A stretch of 64,000 nucleotides of DNA, from positions 1 to 64,000 of the forward strand of contig NZ_VUMZ01000011.1 of the NCBI RefSeq assembly GCF_009695915.1. Reading direction: 5' to 3'. A program made the position numbers and the translations under genes. The stretch comes from Hornefia butyriciproducens. Its GTDB lineage: Bacteria > Bacillota > Clostridia > Peptostreptococcales > Anaerovoracaceae. Positions 1-8,217 of the stretch are shown piece after piece; position 1 is the first letter of the stretch, and each line of letters starts with the position of its first letter. Below the pieces are notes generated by a model. That model was not told the origin of the DNA. It saw only the letters and a list, made by a program, of their open reading frames with translations, and searched no databases.

Positions 1-265
1 AACTGAATACAGCAAAAGACCACTTGAGCTACGGTGCTACACTTGAATATTGTTTTAGTGTCCGGAAAACCGATCGAAAAGAATAGATGAATTCTACAGG
101 AAACAAATCTTGCGGGATGCTCGGTAGAAGCCAGTGAAAACAGTCATTTTTTCAAAAAATAAAGAGGCTCTGAAATACTTAGAGTATCCTCCACCCCAAC
201 ATATTTAACAGAGCCAAAATAGGCTGCAGCGGTTATACAGGAATCGGCTGCAGCGTTACAAAAAT
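1..265. other. non-coding stretch, no gene recognised
   Basis: No convincing reading frame, ribosome site or RNA gene is visible here. The only structure is a 7-bp inverted repeat (see 166-215) and two copies of CTGCAGCG around 225 and 250. The stretch could be the worn edge of a mobile element lying mostly outside the window. Confidence 0.4.
166..215. repeat. inverted repeat GGCTCTG/CAGAGCC, possible worn IS end
   Basis: GGCTCTG at 166-172 and CAGAGCC at 209-215 are perfect inverted arms. Read on the minus strand the right arm continues as GGCTCTGTTAAATATGTTGG, which loosely resembles the GGCTCTTTGTCAAAT type of terminal repeat that I recall for ISL3-family elements. No transposase fragment is visible to the left, so this is a weak resemblance only. 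Confidence 0.2.
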
Positions 266-310
266 AAAAGCCTTGAAAATTCAACCTAATCGGCTATTTT
301 CAAGACTTTT
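261..310 (-). terminator. rho-independent terminator of the tRNA-Ala gene
   Basis: Arms at 266-280 (AAAAG, one mismatch, CTTGAAAAT) and 296-310 (ATTTTCAAG, one mismatch, CTTTT) pair. On the minus strand the hairpin is followed by TTTTATTTTTG. It lies 13 bases past the tRNA 3' end, so it probably ends that transcript. Confidence 0.75.
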
Positions 311-322
311 CATCAATACATA

Positions 323-398
323 TGGTGGAGATAAGGGGGATCGAACCCCTGACCTCCTGATTGCGAACCAGGCGCTCTCCCAGCTGAGCTATATCCCC
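323..398 (-). tRNA. tRNA-Ala (anticodon CGC), CCA encoded
   Basis: The minus strand folds into a full cloverleaf of 76 bases: acceptor GGGGATA pairs with TATCTCC, D arm GCTC/GAGC, anticodon stem CCTGG/TCAGG around loop TTCGCAA, T arm AGGGG TTCGATC CCCCT, and an encoded CCA end. The loop gives anticodon CGC, reading the alanine codon GCG. The acceptor stem contains the G3:U70 wobble pair that is the alanine identity element, which supports the assignment. It is a single gene with its own promoter (430-458) and terminator (261-310), not part of an rRNA operon in this window. Confidence 0.95.
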
Positions 399-429
399 AT
401 GAGGTCTTTCGTGCGAACCACCAATGAAC

Positions 430-458
430 AGTATAGCGGAACTCAAACCAAAAATCAA
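430..458 (-). promoter_or_regulatory. sigma-A promoter for tRNA-Ala
   Basis: On the minus strand TTGATT (complement of 453-458) is followed by exactly 17 bases and TATACT (complement of 430-435). Transcription would start near 423, about 25 bases before the mature tRNA 5' end. Confidence 0.7.
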
Positions 459-532
459 GACATTTTTTTCGTTTCCGCATTTTTCTAACAGGCATCTGCG
501 CATTATCTTCCCGCACTCTGCCTGACCAGGCG

Positions 533-564
533 GCCGTGCCCTCCTGCTCATCGGAGGGCACGGC
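533..564. terminator. strong hairpin between pepD and the tRNA gene
   Basis: GCCGTGCCCTCC at 533-544 pairs perfectly with GGAGGGCACGGC at 553-564 around an 8-base loop. It lies about 95 bases beyond the pepD stop codon. Neither side has a T run, so it may be a factor-assisted terminator or a transcript 3' stabiliser rather than a classical intrinsic terminator. Confidence 0.5.
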
Positions 565-657
565 TGAGGGTCGTTTCGCGCAGCCCGCATCTTCACGGCC
601 GATGAAGTTAACGGACGGATCGCAGCCGGCGTAACGTCCACAGTTCCCCAGCGTATA

Positions 658-2112
658 TTATCTGCAGTTTTTCAGAATCTCACAGAGAAGCTTCCAGGTG
701 CGCTCCACCGATGAGATCGAAAGCTTTTCATCTGTGGTATGCACGCCGGACATGTCCGGTCCGAAGGAGACCGCATCGAAATCATCTCCCATTTTTCCAG
801 CAAAGAGTCCGCATTCCAGTCCTGCGTGTATCGCGTCGATTTCCGGAGCCTTCCCATACAGTTTTGTGTACGCCTCGATACAGGTATCCCGAAGCGCCGA
901 ATCCTCCCTGTATTCCCAGCCGGGATACGCGCCCGAATACTGCACCGATCCTCCCAGCAGTGCGGAAAGACTTTCCAGCTTATCGCATAGATAATCCTTT
1001 CTCGTTGCCACGGAGCTGCGCACCGCATACACCGCAACCATTTCCGCTTCATCCATACTCAGCGCGCCCAGATTCAGACTCGTTTCCACAAGACCTTCAA
1101 TCTCCGTACTCATATTCTGAATCCCGTTCGGCGTCTGCATCAGATATGCGATGACGCGGCGGGTGCTGTCTCTGTCCAGCGCCTCTGCAGAGACTTCAGG
1201 CGTCTCTGCGGTGAATGTTACGCGGACCTCCGGATCTGAAGAGCGAAGCTCGTGGGCGAAGCTTTTGTTCATCTCATCACAAAGTTCTCTCAGGGCGTCA
1301 ATGTCTGCGGATTCCGTCAGAATCTCCGCCTCAGAGAGTTTGCAGATCGCATTGTCCTTTGTTCCTCCCGCGAGCTTTACAAGCGAGAAATCCACATGTT
1401 CCGACAGCGCATACAGCAGCCGTCCCATCATGATATTGGCGTTTCCGTGCTCCTTGTCAATCTCAATTCCCGAATGACCGCCCAGGAGTCCGTCGATCCG
1501 GATATGGCAGAGAACGCCCCTTCCGGTCTGCCGTCTCACCGGAAGATGAACGGATGCGGTCACGCCGCCCGCGCAGCTGACTGTAATGATCCCCTCCTCT
1601 TCTGAGTCAATGTTGATCATCTTGCGGGCGCTGATCCGGGAAACATCGATAGCTTCCGCGCCCAGCATGCCTATTTCTTCGTCCACGGTAAAAACCGCAT
1701 CTATCCCGGGGTGCTGCAGCTCGTCGGAATCCATTGCGGCAAGCGCCATGGCAACGGCAATTCCGTCATCCCCGCCGAGGGTCGTATTCTCTGCATAGAG
1801 CCAGTCCCCGTCCACGGCCAGCGTCAGGCCGTCCTTTTCCATGTCAATTGCACTGTCAGGAGTTTTTTCACAGACCATATCCATGTGTCCCTGAATCATC
1901 ACCCGGGGAGCATCCTCATAACCCGGTGAAGCTGGTTTGAAAATCACGACATTATTGGCTTCATCCTGATAATATTCCAGTCCCCGGTCCTTCGCGAACT
2001 TTACGAGATAATCGCTGATCTGTCCGGTATTTCCGGAGCCGTGCGGGATAGCCGCAATCTCCCTGAAGAAATCAAATACCGCCTCAGGCTGCAGGTTTTT
2101 AAGCTCGTCCAT
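658..2112 (-). CDS. pepD: aminoacyl-histidine dipeptidase (Xaa-His dipeptidase, M20 family)
   Basis: This 484-residue protein has the length and motif order of PepD/carnosinase-type zinc dipeptidases: HMDMV with the metal histidine near residue 76, LGGDDGIA near 112-119 with the bridging aspartate, and DEEIGMLGA near 144-152 with the catalytic glutamate. The family cleaves dipeptides in the cytoplasm, classically Xaa-His. It is the last gene of a leftward operon with an OPT peptide transporter, a PqqD-like protein and a small membrane protein, two bases after the preceding gene. Uptake of oligopeptides followed by intracellular hydrolysis is the natural reading. The ATG is preceded by AAAGGAGAG. 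Confidence 0.93.
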   Translation of the reverse strand: MDELKNLQPEAVFDFFREIAAIPHGSGNTGQISDYLVKFAKDRGLEYYQDEANNVVIFKPASPGYEDAPRVMIQGHMDMVCEKTPDSAIDMEKDGLTLAVDGDWLYAENTTLGGDDGIAVAMALAAMDSDELQHPGIDAVFTVDEEIGMLGAEAIDVSRISARKMINIDSEEEGIITVSCAGGVTASVHLPVRRQTGRGVLCHIRIDGLLGGHSGIEIDKEHGNANIMMGRLLYALSEHVDFSLVKLAGGTKDNAICKLSEAEILTESADIDALRELCDEMNKSFAHELRSSDPEVRVTFTAETPEVSAEALDRDSTRRVIAYLMQTPNGIQNMSTEIEGLVETSLNLGALSMDEAEMVAVYAVRSSVATRKDYLCDKLESLSALLGGSVQYSGAYPGWEYREDSALRDTCIEAYTKLYGKAPEIDAIHAGLECGLFAGKMGDDFDAVSFGPDMSGVHTTDEKLSISSVERTWKLLCEILKNCR

Positions 2113-2114
2113 TG

Positions 2115-2483
2115 TTATCTCTCCTTTTTTGGCAGGGTGTACAAAGTCTCACCCTTTTCATCCTTTATCCTGCTGATATAATCATGTCTCATCATATATT
2201 CGATCAGCTGCTTCTGAAAATCCGCCCCCCGGGCGATTACCGCCGTTTTCTTGGAATGAAATTCCCGGGCATGGACATCTTCGATGATATAACCGATTCC
2301 GTCCTCAGTGACGGTTTCATGCTGCTTAAGATATTTTCTGACGCGCAGCGCGCCGTTGTTCAGGAGCATCTCTGTGAGACGTTCCTCTTCATTCATCTTC
2401 TTGCGAAGCCCGATGGCGTAGAGCACTGCGGTTGCCAGGGCAAACAAAATCACGCCGATCACGATGATCACTGTCTGATTCAT
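2115..2483 (-). CDS. small membrane-anchored protein, unknown function
   Basis: A 122-residue protein with one N-terminal membrane segment (about residues 4-26) and a charged cytosolic part. The region from about residue 43 to 118 looks compatible with a winged-helix-like fold (GALRVRKYLK, then AVIARGADFQKQLIEYMM, then a hairpin-like DEKGETLYTL), but I recognise no family. It overlaps the upstream PqqD-like gene by four bases and pepD starts two bases after it, so it is translated as part of the peptide-use operon. The coupling suggests a role with the transporter or the PqqD-like protein; that is inference. Confidence 0.75.
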   Translation of the reverse strand: MNQTVIIVIGVILFALATAVLYAIGLRKKMNEEERLTEMLLNNGALRVRKYLKQHETVTEDGIGYIIEDVHAREFHSKKTAVIARGADFQKQLIEYMMRHDYISRIKDEKGETLYTLPKKER

Positions 2484-2857
2484 TCCTTCTTCTCCGCCTC
2501 TACATATTCCACATATTTCACATTCTCCAGCGTATAGAAATAAGTACAGAGTCTCTCGTACAGGGGCTCCGCTCTATCGCCGAATTCTTCCCGGATCCGC
2601 TGCCCGATCTCATAGATCGTCCGCGTTCCGTCAATCTGACACCATACAAAACTGCCGAACTCATCTAGATCGATGTTGCTGACAGCCGGCGTCCCGAACA
2701 GCTTTTGCGCGATACGGTTGTACGCGCCGGTATTCTGCTGTTTCACCGTCACAAAGCCGTTATTTTCCACCCAGTCAAGACCCCCGCGGATTGCGGGGAT
2801 CTTGTCCAGGTAGTTCGTTAATTCGGCATTCTGTTTTTTTCTAAGCCGCTTCGTCAT
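2480..2857 (-). CDS. PqqD-family protein without a local radical SAM partner
   Basis: The 125-residue product matches the PqqD-like pattern, which is a peptide-binding chaperone fold in RiPP and PQQ pathways: a conserved FGTPAVSNIDLDEFGSFVW stretch (about 53-71), then DGTRTIYEIGQRI and EPLYERLCTYFYTLE helices. In PQQ and sactipeptide systems such proteins present a precursor peptide to a radical SAM enzyme. Neither a precursor nor a radical SAM peptide maturase is next to it. Its start lies 17 bases inside the OPT transporter gene, so translation is probably coupled. A role in handling imported peptides is inference only. Confidence 0.75.
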   Translation of the reverse strand: MTKRLRKKQNAELTNYLDKIPAIRGGLDWVENNGFVTVKQQNTGAYNRIAQKLFGTPAVSNIDLDEFGSFVWCQIDGTRTIYEIGQRIREEFGDRAEPLYERLCTYFYTLENVKYVEYVEAEKKE

Positions 2858-4784
2858 ACGTTGTATATACCTTCTTGTTCCAGATGGACCATTTCAGCAG
2901 AGTCAGAACAAGTATCGCGAAGCAAATCAGCGCGCCGATGTTGCCGAAACTGATTCCCTTTGCAGAAATATCAATAACAGTTCCGACAGTGCCTCCCTGA
3001 ACCGGAATGATCGCGAAGAGCGCCAGCAGGATTCCGACGATTCCTTCACCGGCAATCATACCGGAAGAATAGAGAACGCCGCTTGTGATGACGTTGTTTC
3101 TGTCCTGCTCGTTCTTGAACGACCGTTTCTCAAACCACAGTTTGACCAGACCGCCGACCATCAGCGGAGTGGACAGATGAATCGGGAGATACAGTCCGAT
3201 CGCTACCGGCAGAACCGGAATTCCCAGAATTTCAATGATGACCGCAAAGAATACTCCGACGAAGACCAGGGTCCACGGCAGATTCGCGTTCATAACGCCT
3301 TCGATAACCATCTTCATCAGTGACGCCTGCGGCGCGGGCAGTTCTTTGCTTCCGTATCCCCAGGCCGCATTCAGCAGATAAAGCACTCCCGCGATAGCCA
3401 GACCGGAAGAGATCGTGCCGATAATTTCACCAATCTGCTGTCTGTAAGGCGTAGCGCCTACGATATATCCCGTCTTCAAGTCCTGAGACATGTCGCCCGC
3501 CATAGCTGCGATGATGCAGATGACTGTACCGATCATAATGGCGGTTACCATTCCGCTGGGACCGGTGGTTCCGGTCGCCTTCAGCAGGATTGTCGCGATC
3601 AGCAGCGTGGCGATCGCCATTCCGGATACCGGATTGTTGGAGCTTCCGACAAGTCCTACCATTCTGGAGGATACCGTCGCGAAGAAGAAACCGAAAATTA
3701 TAATGATAATTGCGCTTCCGAAGCTCATCGGGATCGACGGAACAAAGATCAGAATCGCCAGTACGATCAGAAGAATCAGCCCGAGCCATTTCATATCCAG
3801 GTCCTTGTTCGTTCTGTTCAGATCGAGAACCACTCCGTCTTTGTTTCTCAAGCTTCCCATGGATTCGCGGAATGTGCGGATAATAATCGGCAGCGACTTG
3901 ATCAGGGACATGATTCCACCCGCGGCGACCGCGCCGGCTCCGATGTATCTGACGTAGCTGCTCCAGATTGCCCAGGTGTCCATCTCGCTGATCGGAACTG
4001 TTGATGGGAACATCACCATGTTTCCGCCGAACGCCTTGATCATCGGCATAATGATGAACCACGCCGTGACGCCGCCTGCCAGCATGTAGGAGGAAATCAC
4101 CGGTCCGCAGATGAAACCGACTCCTGCCAGTGCCGGGAGAACGTCCATTCCGATTCCGGAGCCGTCATATTTCTTGAAGGCCCAGTCTGCTTCGCTCGGG
4201 AAAAGCTTGATGCCATCCGCAATAAACTTGTAGATAGCCGCAATGCCCAGACCCCAGAACACTGTACTTGCAGCAGTACCGCCTTCTTCACCTGCCATCA
4301 GGACCTCTGCGCAGGCGGTGCCTTCCGGATACGGAAGAACTCCGTGTTCCTTCACGATCAGCGCACTCCTCAGCGGAACCATGAATACTACGCCCAGCAG
4401 ACCGCCGCTGATGCAGACCAATGCGATGGTGAGAAAGTTCGGAGCGGTCCCGGTTCCCTCTGCGACCCACATGAACACAGCAGGAAGCGTAAAGATTGCG
4501 CCTGCCGCAAGAGATTCTCCGGCAGATCCGATGGTCTGAACCACGTTGTTCTCAAGGATGGAATCCTTCTTCATGATGAGACGGATCACACCCATGGAAA
4601 TGACCGCCGCCGGAATTGACGCGGAAACCGTCATGCCGACACGCAATCCCAGGTATGCATTTGCTGCGCCGAAGACGACAGCCAAAAGGATACCCATGAT
4701 GATGGATGTGGCCGTGAATTCCGGCATAATCTTGTCCGCCGGAACATACGGTTTAAATCCACTTCCTGGATTCTTGTTTTCCAT
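2841..4784 (-). CDS. OPT-family oligopeptide transporter
   Basis: A 647-residue polytopic membrane protein with about 14-16 hydrophobic segments and typical OPT family signatures such as NAYLGLRVGMTVSASIPAAV near the N-terminus and GDMSQDLKTGYIVGATP near the middle. Members bring oligopeptides or metal-chelating peptides into the cell with protons. I chose the ATG at 4784 because it has AAAGGAG seven bases upstream; an in-frame extension to 4868 would run through the promoter at 4840-4868. It is the first gene of the operon with pqqD-like, membrane protein and pepD. Confidence 0.92.
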   Translation of the reverse strand: MENKNPGSGFKPYVPADKIMPEFTATSIIMGILLAVVFGAANAYLGLRVGMTVSASIPAAVISMGVIRLIMKKDSILENNVVQTIGSAGESLAAGAIFTLPAVFMWVAEGTGTAPNFLTIALVCISGGLLGVVFMVPLRSALIVKEHGVLPYPEGTACAEVLMAGEEGGTAASTVFWGLGIAAIYKFIADGIKLFPSEADWAFKKYDGSGIGMDVLPALAGVGFICGPVISSYMLAGGVTAWFIIMPMIKAFGGNMVMFPSTVPISEMDTWAIWSSYVRYIGAGAVAAGGIMSLIKSLPIIIRTFRESMGSLRNKDGVVLDLNRTNKDLDMKWLGLILLIVLAILIFVPSIPMSFGSAIIIIIFGFFFATVSSRMVGLVGSSNNPVSGMAIATLLIATILLKATGTTGPSGMVTAIMIGTVICIIAAMAGDMSQDLKTGYIVGATPYRQQIGEIIGTISSGLAIAGVLYLLNAAWGYGSKELPAPQASLMKMVIEGVMNANLPWTLVFVGVFFAVIIEILGIPVLPVAIGLYLPIHLSTPLMVGGLVKLWFEKRSFKNEQDRNNVITSGVLYSSGMIAGEGIVGILLALFAIIPVQGGTVGTVIDISAKGISFGNIGALICFAILVLTLLKWSIWNKKVYTTYDEAA

Positions 4785-4839
4785 TGTTATAACTCCTTTC
4801 AAAACATAACTTTCCAATAAGAAAAAACTATAGTACCTA

Positions 4840-4868
4840 AGTATACCATTTTTGTTTTTTTGGCACAA
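4840..4868 (-). promoter_or_regulatory. sigma-A promoter of the OPT-pepD operon
   Basis: On the minus strand TTGTGC (complement of 4863-4868), 17 bases, then TATACT (complement of 4840-4845). The transcript would begin near 4833 and have a leader of about 50 bases before the OPT start. Confidence 0.6.
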
Positions 4869-5149
4869 GTTTTCGTCAATTCTGGAAAAGAAATTTTAGT
4901 CGTGTCATAAAACCTACATTGAAATTGATATTTTTGTTTAATAATGCATATTTCTGGGATTTTAAAATCGCATTATTCAGATTGCACCGTTTTTTTATGA
5001 ATTATAAATGTATAAGTATTAACAGCAATATTCACCGACATTTCTCGCCTGACGGCAGGACGCAAAATCAGTCAAAAAGTATACAATTTTATTTTGGGCA
5101 ACGCGACCATTCTTTCAAACATTCGTTGTTGAAATTTAACAAAATATAT

Positions 5150-5246
5150 AATTCGTGTCTGCTCATTAAGTCCGCGGCGCACCATCCAATGGAAGAGCGC
5201 GCCGGCAGACACTAATTAATGCTTGTGCTCAGGGATTCGGCCGTTT
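5150..5246 (+). repeat. MITE-like repeat, short form (partner at 46856)
   Basis: The core 5150-5217 is bounded by AATTCGTGTCTGC and GCAGACACTAATT, imperfect 13-bp inverted ends, and contains CTCATTAAGTCC followed by CGCACCATCCAATGGAAG. The same sequence with the same ends recurs at 46856-46967 but with 44 extra internal bases. Similarity continues past the right end as ATGCTTGTGCTCAGGGATTC to CCGTTT near 5246 in both copies. No coding capacity. Confidence 0.85.
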
Positions 5247-5258
5247 CCGAATTCCTCT

Positions 5259-5367
5259 GCCGCAGGTTTTTCGGATGAAACGCTTGAAAACCTTGCGGCA
5301 GGCTACCGAATATGCTCTTTGTATTATTGATATTTCAAGCATATTCGGTAACTGAGCACGCATTAAT
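5259..5367 (+). repeat. interspersed repeat B (copies at 36210 and, partial, 20289)
   Basis: Segments GCCGCAGGTTTTTCGGAT, GCGGCAGGCTACCGAATATG, ATTGATATTTCAAGCATAT and AGCACGCATTAAT recur in the same order on the opposite strand at 36210-36317, and the last part recurs at 20289-20338. The unit has internal dyad symmetry (CCGAATATG against CATATTCGG), and the CTGAGCACGCATTAAT end is nearly the reverse complement of ATTAATGCTTGTGCTCAG at 5214-5231, so 5214-5367 may be one element with inverted ends. Confidence 0.8.
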
Positions 5368-5428
5368 TCGTGTCCGTTCATCAGCACGCATTAATTTCAT
5401 TTGTCTGTCGTGCACCCGTCGGGCGCAC

Positions 5429-5493
5429 AAAAAAAGGCTGTCTCCCTGCGAACGAACCATGCAGTTCTTTGTCCGTTCCGGAAGACAGCCCTT
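5429..5493 (-). terminator. terminator of ppdK
   Basis: GGCTGTCT (5436-5443) pairs with AGACAGCC (5483-5490), extended by partial pairing of the inner arms. On the minus strand the hairpin is followed by a run of seven T bases (complement of 5429-5435). It lies about 70 bases past the ppdK stop. Confidence 0.85.
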
Positions 5494-5518
5494 CTTATTC
5501 AGTTGTCTTCAGTTGTCA

Positions 5519-5552
5519 GCGCTTCTTCAAGTCCGACGGGAACTTAATGAGC
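5519..5552. repeat. short palindromic repeat, degenerate copy
   Basis: The right arm ACTTAATGAGC (5542-5552) matches the family seen at 29519, 34262, 40055 and 46867; the left arm GCTTCTTCAAGTCC differs at a few positions from the usual GCTCATTAAGTCC. It sits between the ppdK stop codon and its terminator. Confidence 0.65.
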
Positions 5553-5561
5553 ACCCACTGA

Positions 5562-8192
5562 TTACTTCTGCTCCTGCTTAATCGCCGCCTGCGCAGCCGC
5601 CAGTCTGGCGACCGGTACACGATACGGTGAGCAAGAGACGTACTGCAGCCCGACTTTGTTGCAGAATTCAATAGATTTCGGATCGCCGCCGTGCTCGCCG
5701 CAGATTCCCAAATGGATGTTCGGACGAGTCTTCTTGCCCAGTTTCACAGCATTCTCAACCAGCTTGCCGACGCCGTTCTGGTCGATGGTCTTGAACGGAT
5801 CGGACTCCAGAATTCCTTTGTCCACATAGGAGCGAATCAGCTCGGCAGTGTCGTCTCTGGAGAAGCCGAAGGTCATCTGCGTAAGGTCATTTGTACCGAA
5901 GGAGAAGAACTCCGCTTCCTCTGCGATCTCATCTGCGGTCAGTGCCGCTCTCGGAATCTCGATCATGGTTCCGACGAGATAATCAATCTTCTTTCCGGCC
6001 TTCTCGAAGCATCTGTTAATCGTATCAACAACAGTCTTCTTGACATTCGCAAGTTCGTTCTTTGAGCCGACCAGCGGAATCATGATTTCCGGAACGATCT
6101 CGATGCCTTCTTCATCGATGACTTCCAGTGCCGCCGTGATGATCGCTTCGGTCTGCATTTCAGCGATCTCCGGATAGGATACCGCAAGTCTGCAGCCTCT
6201 GTGTCCCAGCATCGGGTTGAATTCCTTCAGTTTGGCCGCTTCGGCCTCAATCTTCTCAACGGACACGCCGCTGCTCTCAGACAGCTGCTTCACTTCCTCA
6301 GGAGTCTTCGGCAGGAACTCGTGAAGCGGCGGATCCAGCAGACGGACAGTCATCGGACGGTCACCCATCGTCTTATACATCGCCTTGAAATCGCTCTTCT
6401 GGAAAGGCAACAGTTTCGCCAGCGCCTTTCTTCTGGCCTCCTCAGTATCTGCGATGATCATTTCGCGAATTGCCGGAATTCTCTCTTCCTCGAAGAACAT
6501 ATGCTCTGTACGGCAGAGTCCGATTCCCTCCGCACCGAATTCGATTGCCTGTTTTGCGTCTCTCGGAGTATCTGCGTTGGTTCTTACCTTCATGGTGCGC
6601 AGTTCGTCGGCCCAGCTCATGATCGTATCGAAGTTTCCGGAAATGTCCGGCGGAACCAGTTTCAGCAGACCGCTGTAAACGTCGCCTGTCGTGCCGTCTA
6701 CCGAAATGTAGTCATCCGGTCCATAGACTTTGCCGCCGACTTCCAGGGTTTTCTCCTCTTCGCTGATCTTCAGTGCGGAGCAACCGGTAACGCAGCATTT
6801 CCCCATGCCGCGGGCAACGACCGCAGCGTGAGAGGTTGCGCCGCCGTGTGCGGTCAGGATTCCCTGTGCGGCAACCATGCCGGCCAGATCTTCCGGTGAA
6901 GTTTCCGTCCGAACCAGAATCGCTTTTTCGCCGGCTTCCGCAGCAGCCGCCGCCTCATCCGCGGAGAAGCAAATCTTTCCGCAGGCTGCCCCCGGGGAAG
7001 CATTCAGTCCATGTGCGATCGGTGTTGCCGCCGCCTCTTCATCCGCGTCGAATCTCGGGTGAAGAAGGTGCTCTACAAAGTCGGGTTCAATTCTCAGAAC
7101 CGCTGTTTTCTTGTCGATCAGACCTTCATTTACCATATCCACCGCAATATTGACTGCGGCTTCAGCAGTTCTCTTTCCGTTTCTGGTCTGCAGCATGAAC
7201 AGTTTCCCGTTCTCAACGGTGAACTCCATGTCCTGCATATCTGTATAGTGCTGCTCCAGCTTGGAAGCAATCTCTTTGAACTGTGCATACACTTCCGGGA
7301 AGGTCTCTGCCATCTCGGAAATCTTCTTCGGCGTCCTGATGCCGGCTACCACGTCTTCGCCCTGTGCGTTGACCAGGAATTCACCGTAGAGGACATTTTC
7401 TCCCGTCGCTGGGTTTCTGGTGAAGGCAACGCCGGTGCCGGAATCATTTCCTTTGTTTCCGAACACCATGGACTGTACGTTGACAGCAGTTCCCAGATCC
7501 TCCGGGATGTCGTTCAGTTTTCTGTACAGGATCGCCCGGTCATTTCCCCAGGAACGGAAGACCGCTTTGATGGCTTCCATCAGCTGCTCCTGTGGATCCT
7601 GCGGGAATTCGCGTCCGAGAACCTTTACGTACAGTTTTTTGTATCCCTCAATAATATCCTTCAGATCTTCAGTCTTCAGGTCAACATCGAACTCTGCGCC
7701 GACTTCTGCCTTCTTGCCGTCAAAAATCTCGTTGAACTGTTTCATCGGGACTTCCATTACAACATCGCCGAACATCTGCAGAAATCTTCTGTAGCTGTCA
7801 TAGGCAAATCTTTCATTATCTGTCTGCTTCGCCAGCGCAACGACAGTCTCGTCATTCAAACCGAGGTTCAGAACCGTATCCATCATGCCCGGCATGGAGA
7901 TAGGCGCTCCGGAACGAACGGAAACCAGCAGGGGATCCTCAGGATCTCCAAGCTTCTTTCCCATGACCGATTCCAGCTCATCCTGATGCGCTTTGATCTC
8001 TTCAATGATGCTGTCGTCGATTTTTCCACCGTCTGCATAATACTGTTTGCAGGCGTCGGTCGTAACGGTGAATCCAAACGGCACCGGCATGCCGGATTTT
8101 GTCATCTCAGCCAGATTCGCTCCCTTTCCGCCGAGCAGGGCTCTCATGTCCTTGGAACCCTCGTTGAATGAGTAAACAAATTTTTTCTCCAT
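5562..8192 (-). CDS. ppdK: pyruvate, phosphate dikinase
   Basis: 876 residues, the usual length of PPDK. It interconverts pyruvate, ATP and phosphate with phosphoenolpyruvate, AMP and pyrophosphate in the cytoplasm. Visible landmarks are the N-terminal ATP-grasp start GGKGANLAEM, the swivelling phosphohistidine domain with GGATSHAAVVARGMG, and the C-terminal TIM-barrel with the catalytic cysteine in GICGEHGGDP. I chose ATG 8192, which has GAGGT upstream; an in-frame extension to 8240 would run back into glyS. It follows glyS by 25 bases and ends the long leftward housekeeping run, with its own terminator at 5429-5493. Confidence 0.97.
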   Translation of the reverse strand: MEKKFVYSFNEGSKDMRALLGGKGANLAEMTKSGMPVPFGFTVTTDACKQYYADGGKIDDSIIEEIKAHQDELESVMGKKLGDPEDPLLVSVRSGAPISMPGMMDTVLNLGLNDETVVALAKQTDNERFAYDSYRRFLQMFGDVVMEVPMKQFNEIFDGKKAEVGAEFDVDLKTEDLKDIIEGYKKLYVKVLGREFPQDPQEQLMEAIKAVFRSWGNDRAILYRKLNDIPEDLGTAVNVQSMVFGNKGNDSGTGVAFTRNPATGENVLYGEFLVNAQGEDVVAGIRTPKKISEMAETFPEVYAQFKEIASKLEQHYTDMQDMEFTVENGKLFMLQTRNGKRTAEAAVNIAVDMVNEGLIDKKTAVLRIEPDFVEHLLHPRFDADEEAAATPIAHGLNASPGAACGKICFSADEAAAAAEAGEKAILVRTETSPEDLAGMVAAQGILTAHGGATSHAAVVARGMGKCCVTGCSALKISEEEKTLEVGGKVYGPDDYISVDGTTGDVYSGLLKLVPPDISGNFDTIMSWADELRTMKVRTNADTPRDAKQAIEFGAEGIGLCRTEHMFFEEERIPAIREMIIADTEEARRKALAKLLPFQKSDFKAMYKTMGDRPMTVRLLDPPLHEFLPKTPEEVKQLSESSGVSVEKIEAEAAKLKEFNPMLGHRGCRLAVSYPEIAEMQTEAIITAALEVIDEEGIEIVPEIMIPLVGSKNELANVKKTVVDTINRCFEKAGKKIDYLVGTMIEIPRAALTADEIAEEAEFFSFGTNDLTQMTFGFSRDDTAELIRSYVDKGILESDPFKTIDQNGVGKLVENAVKLGKKTRPNIHLGICGEHGGDPKSIEFCNKVGLQYVSCSPYRVPVARLAAAQAAIKQEQK

Positions 8193-8217
8193 TGGTACTA
8201 CCTCACTTTTTGATTCT

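Larger units (their letters stand above)
4869..5428. other. 560-base spacer made largely of interspersed repeats
   Basis: No gene is recognised. From 4869 to about 5149 the DNA is AT-rich and featureless. From 5150 to about 5390 it consists of palindromic repeat copies that recur elsewhere in the window (entries at 5150 and 5259). From 5390 to 5428 lies the run-up to the ppdK terminator. Confidence 0.6.

Noticed and set aside
273-488. Short frames across the tRNA region
   Set aside because: They read through the tRNA-Ala gene, its terminator and promoter, and have no ribosome site.
5150-5552. CRISPR array
   Set aside because: The repeats are palindromic, irregularly spaced and spread over the window, without uniform spacers or cas genes.
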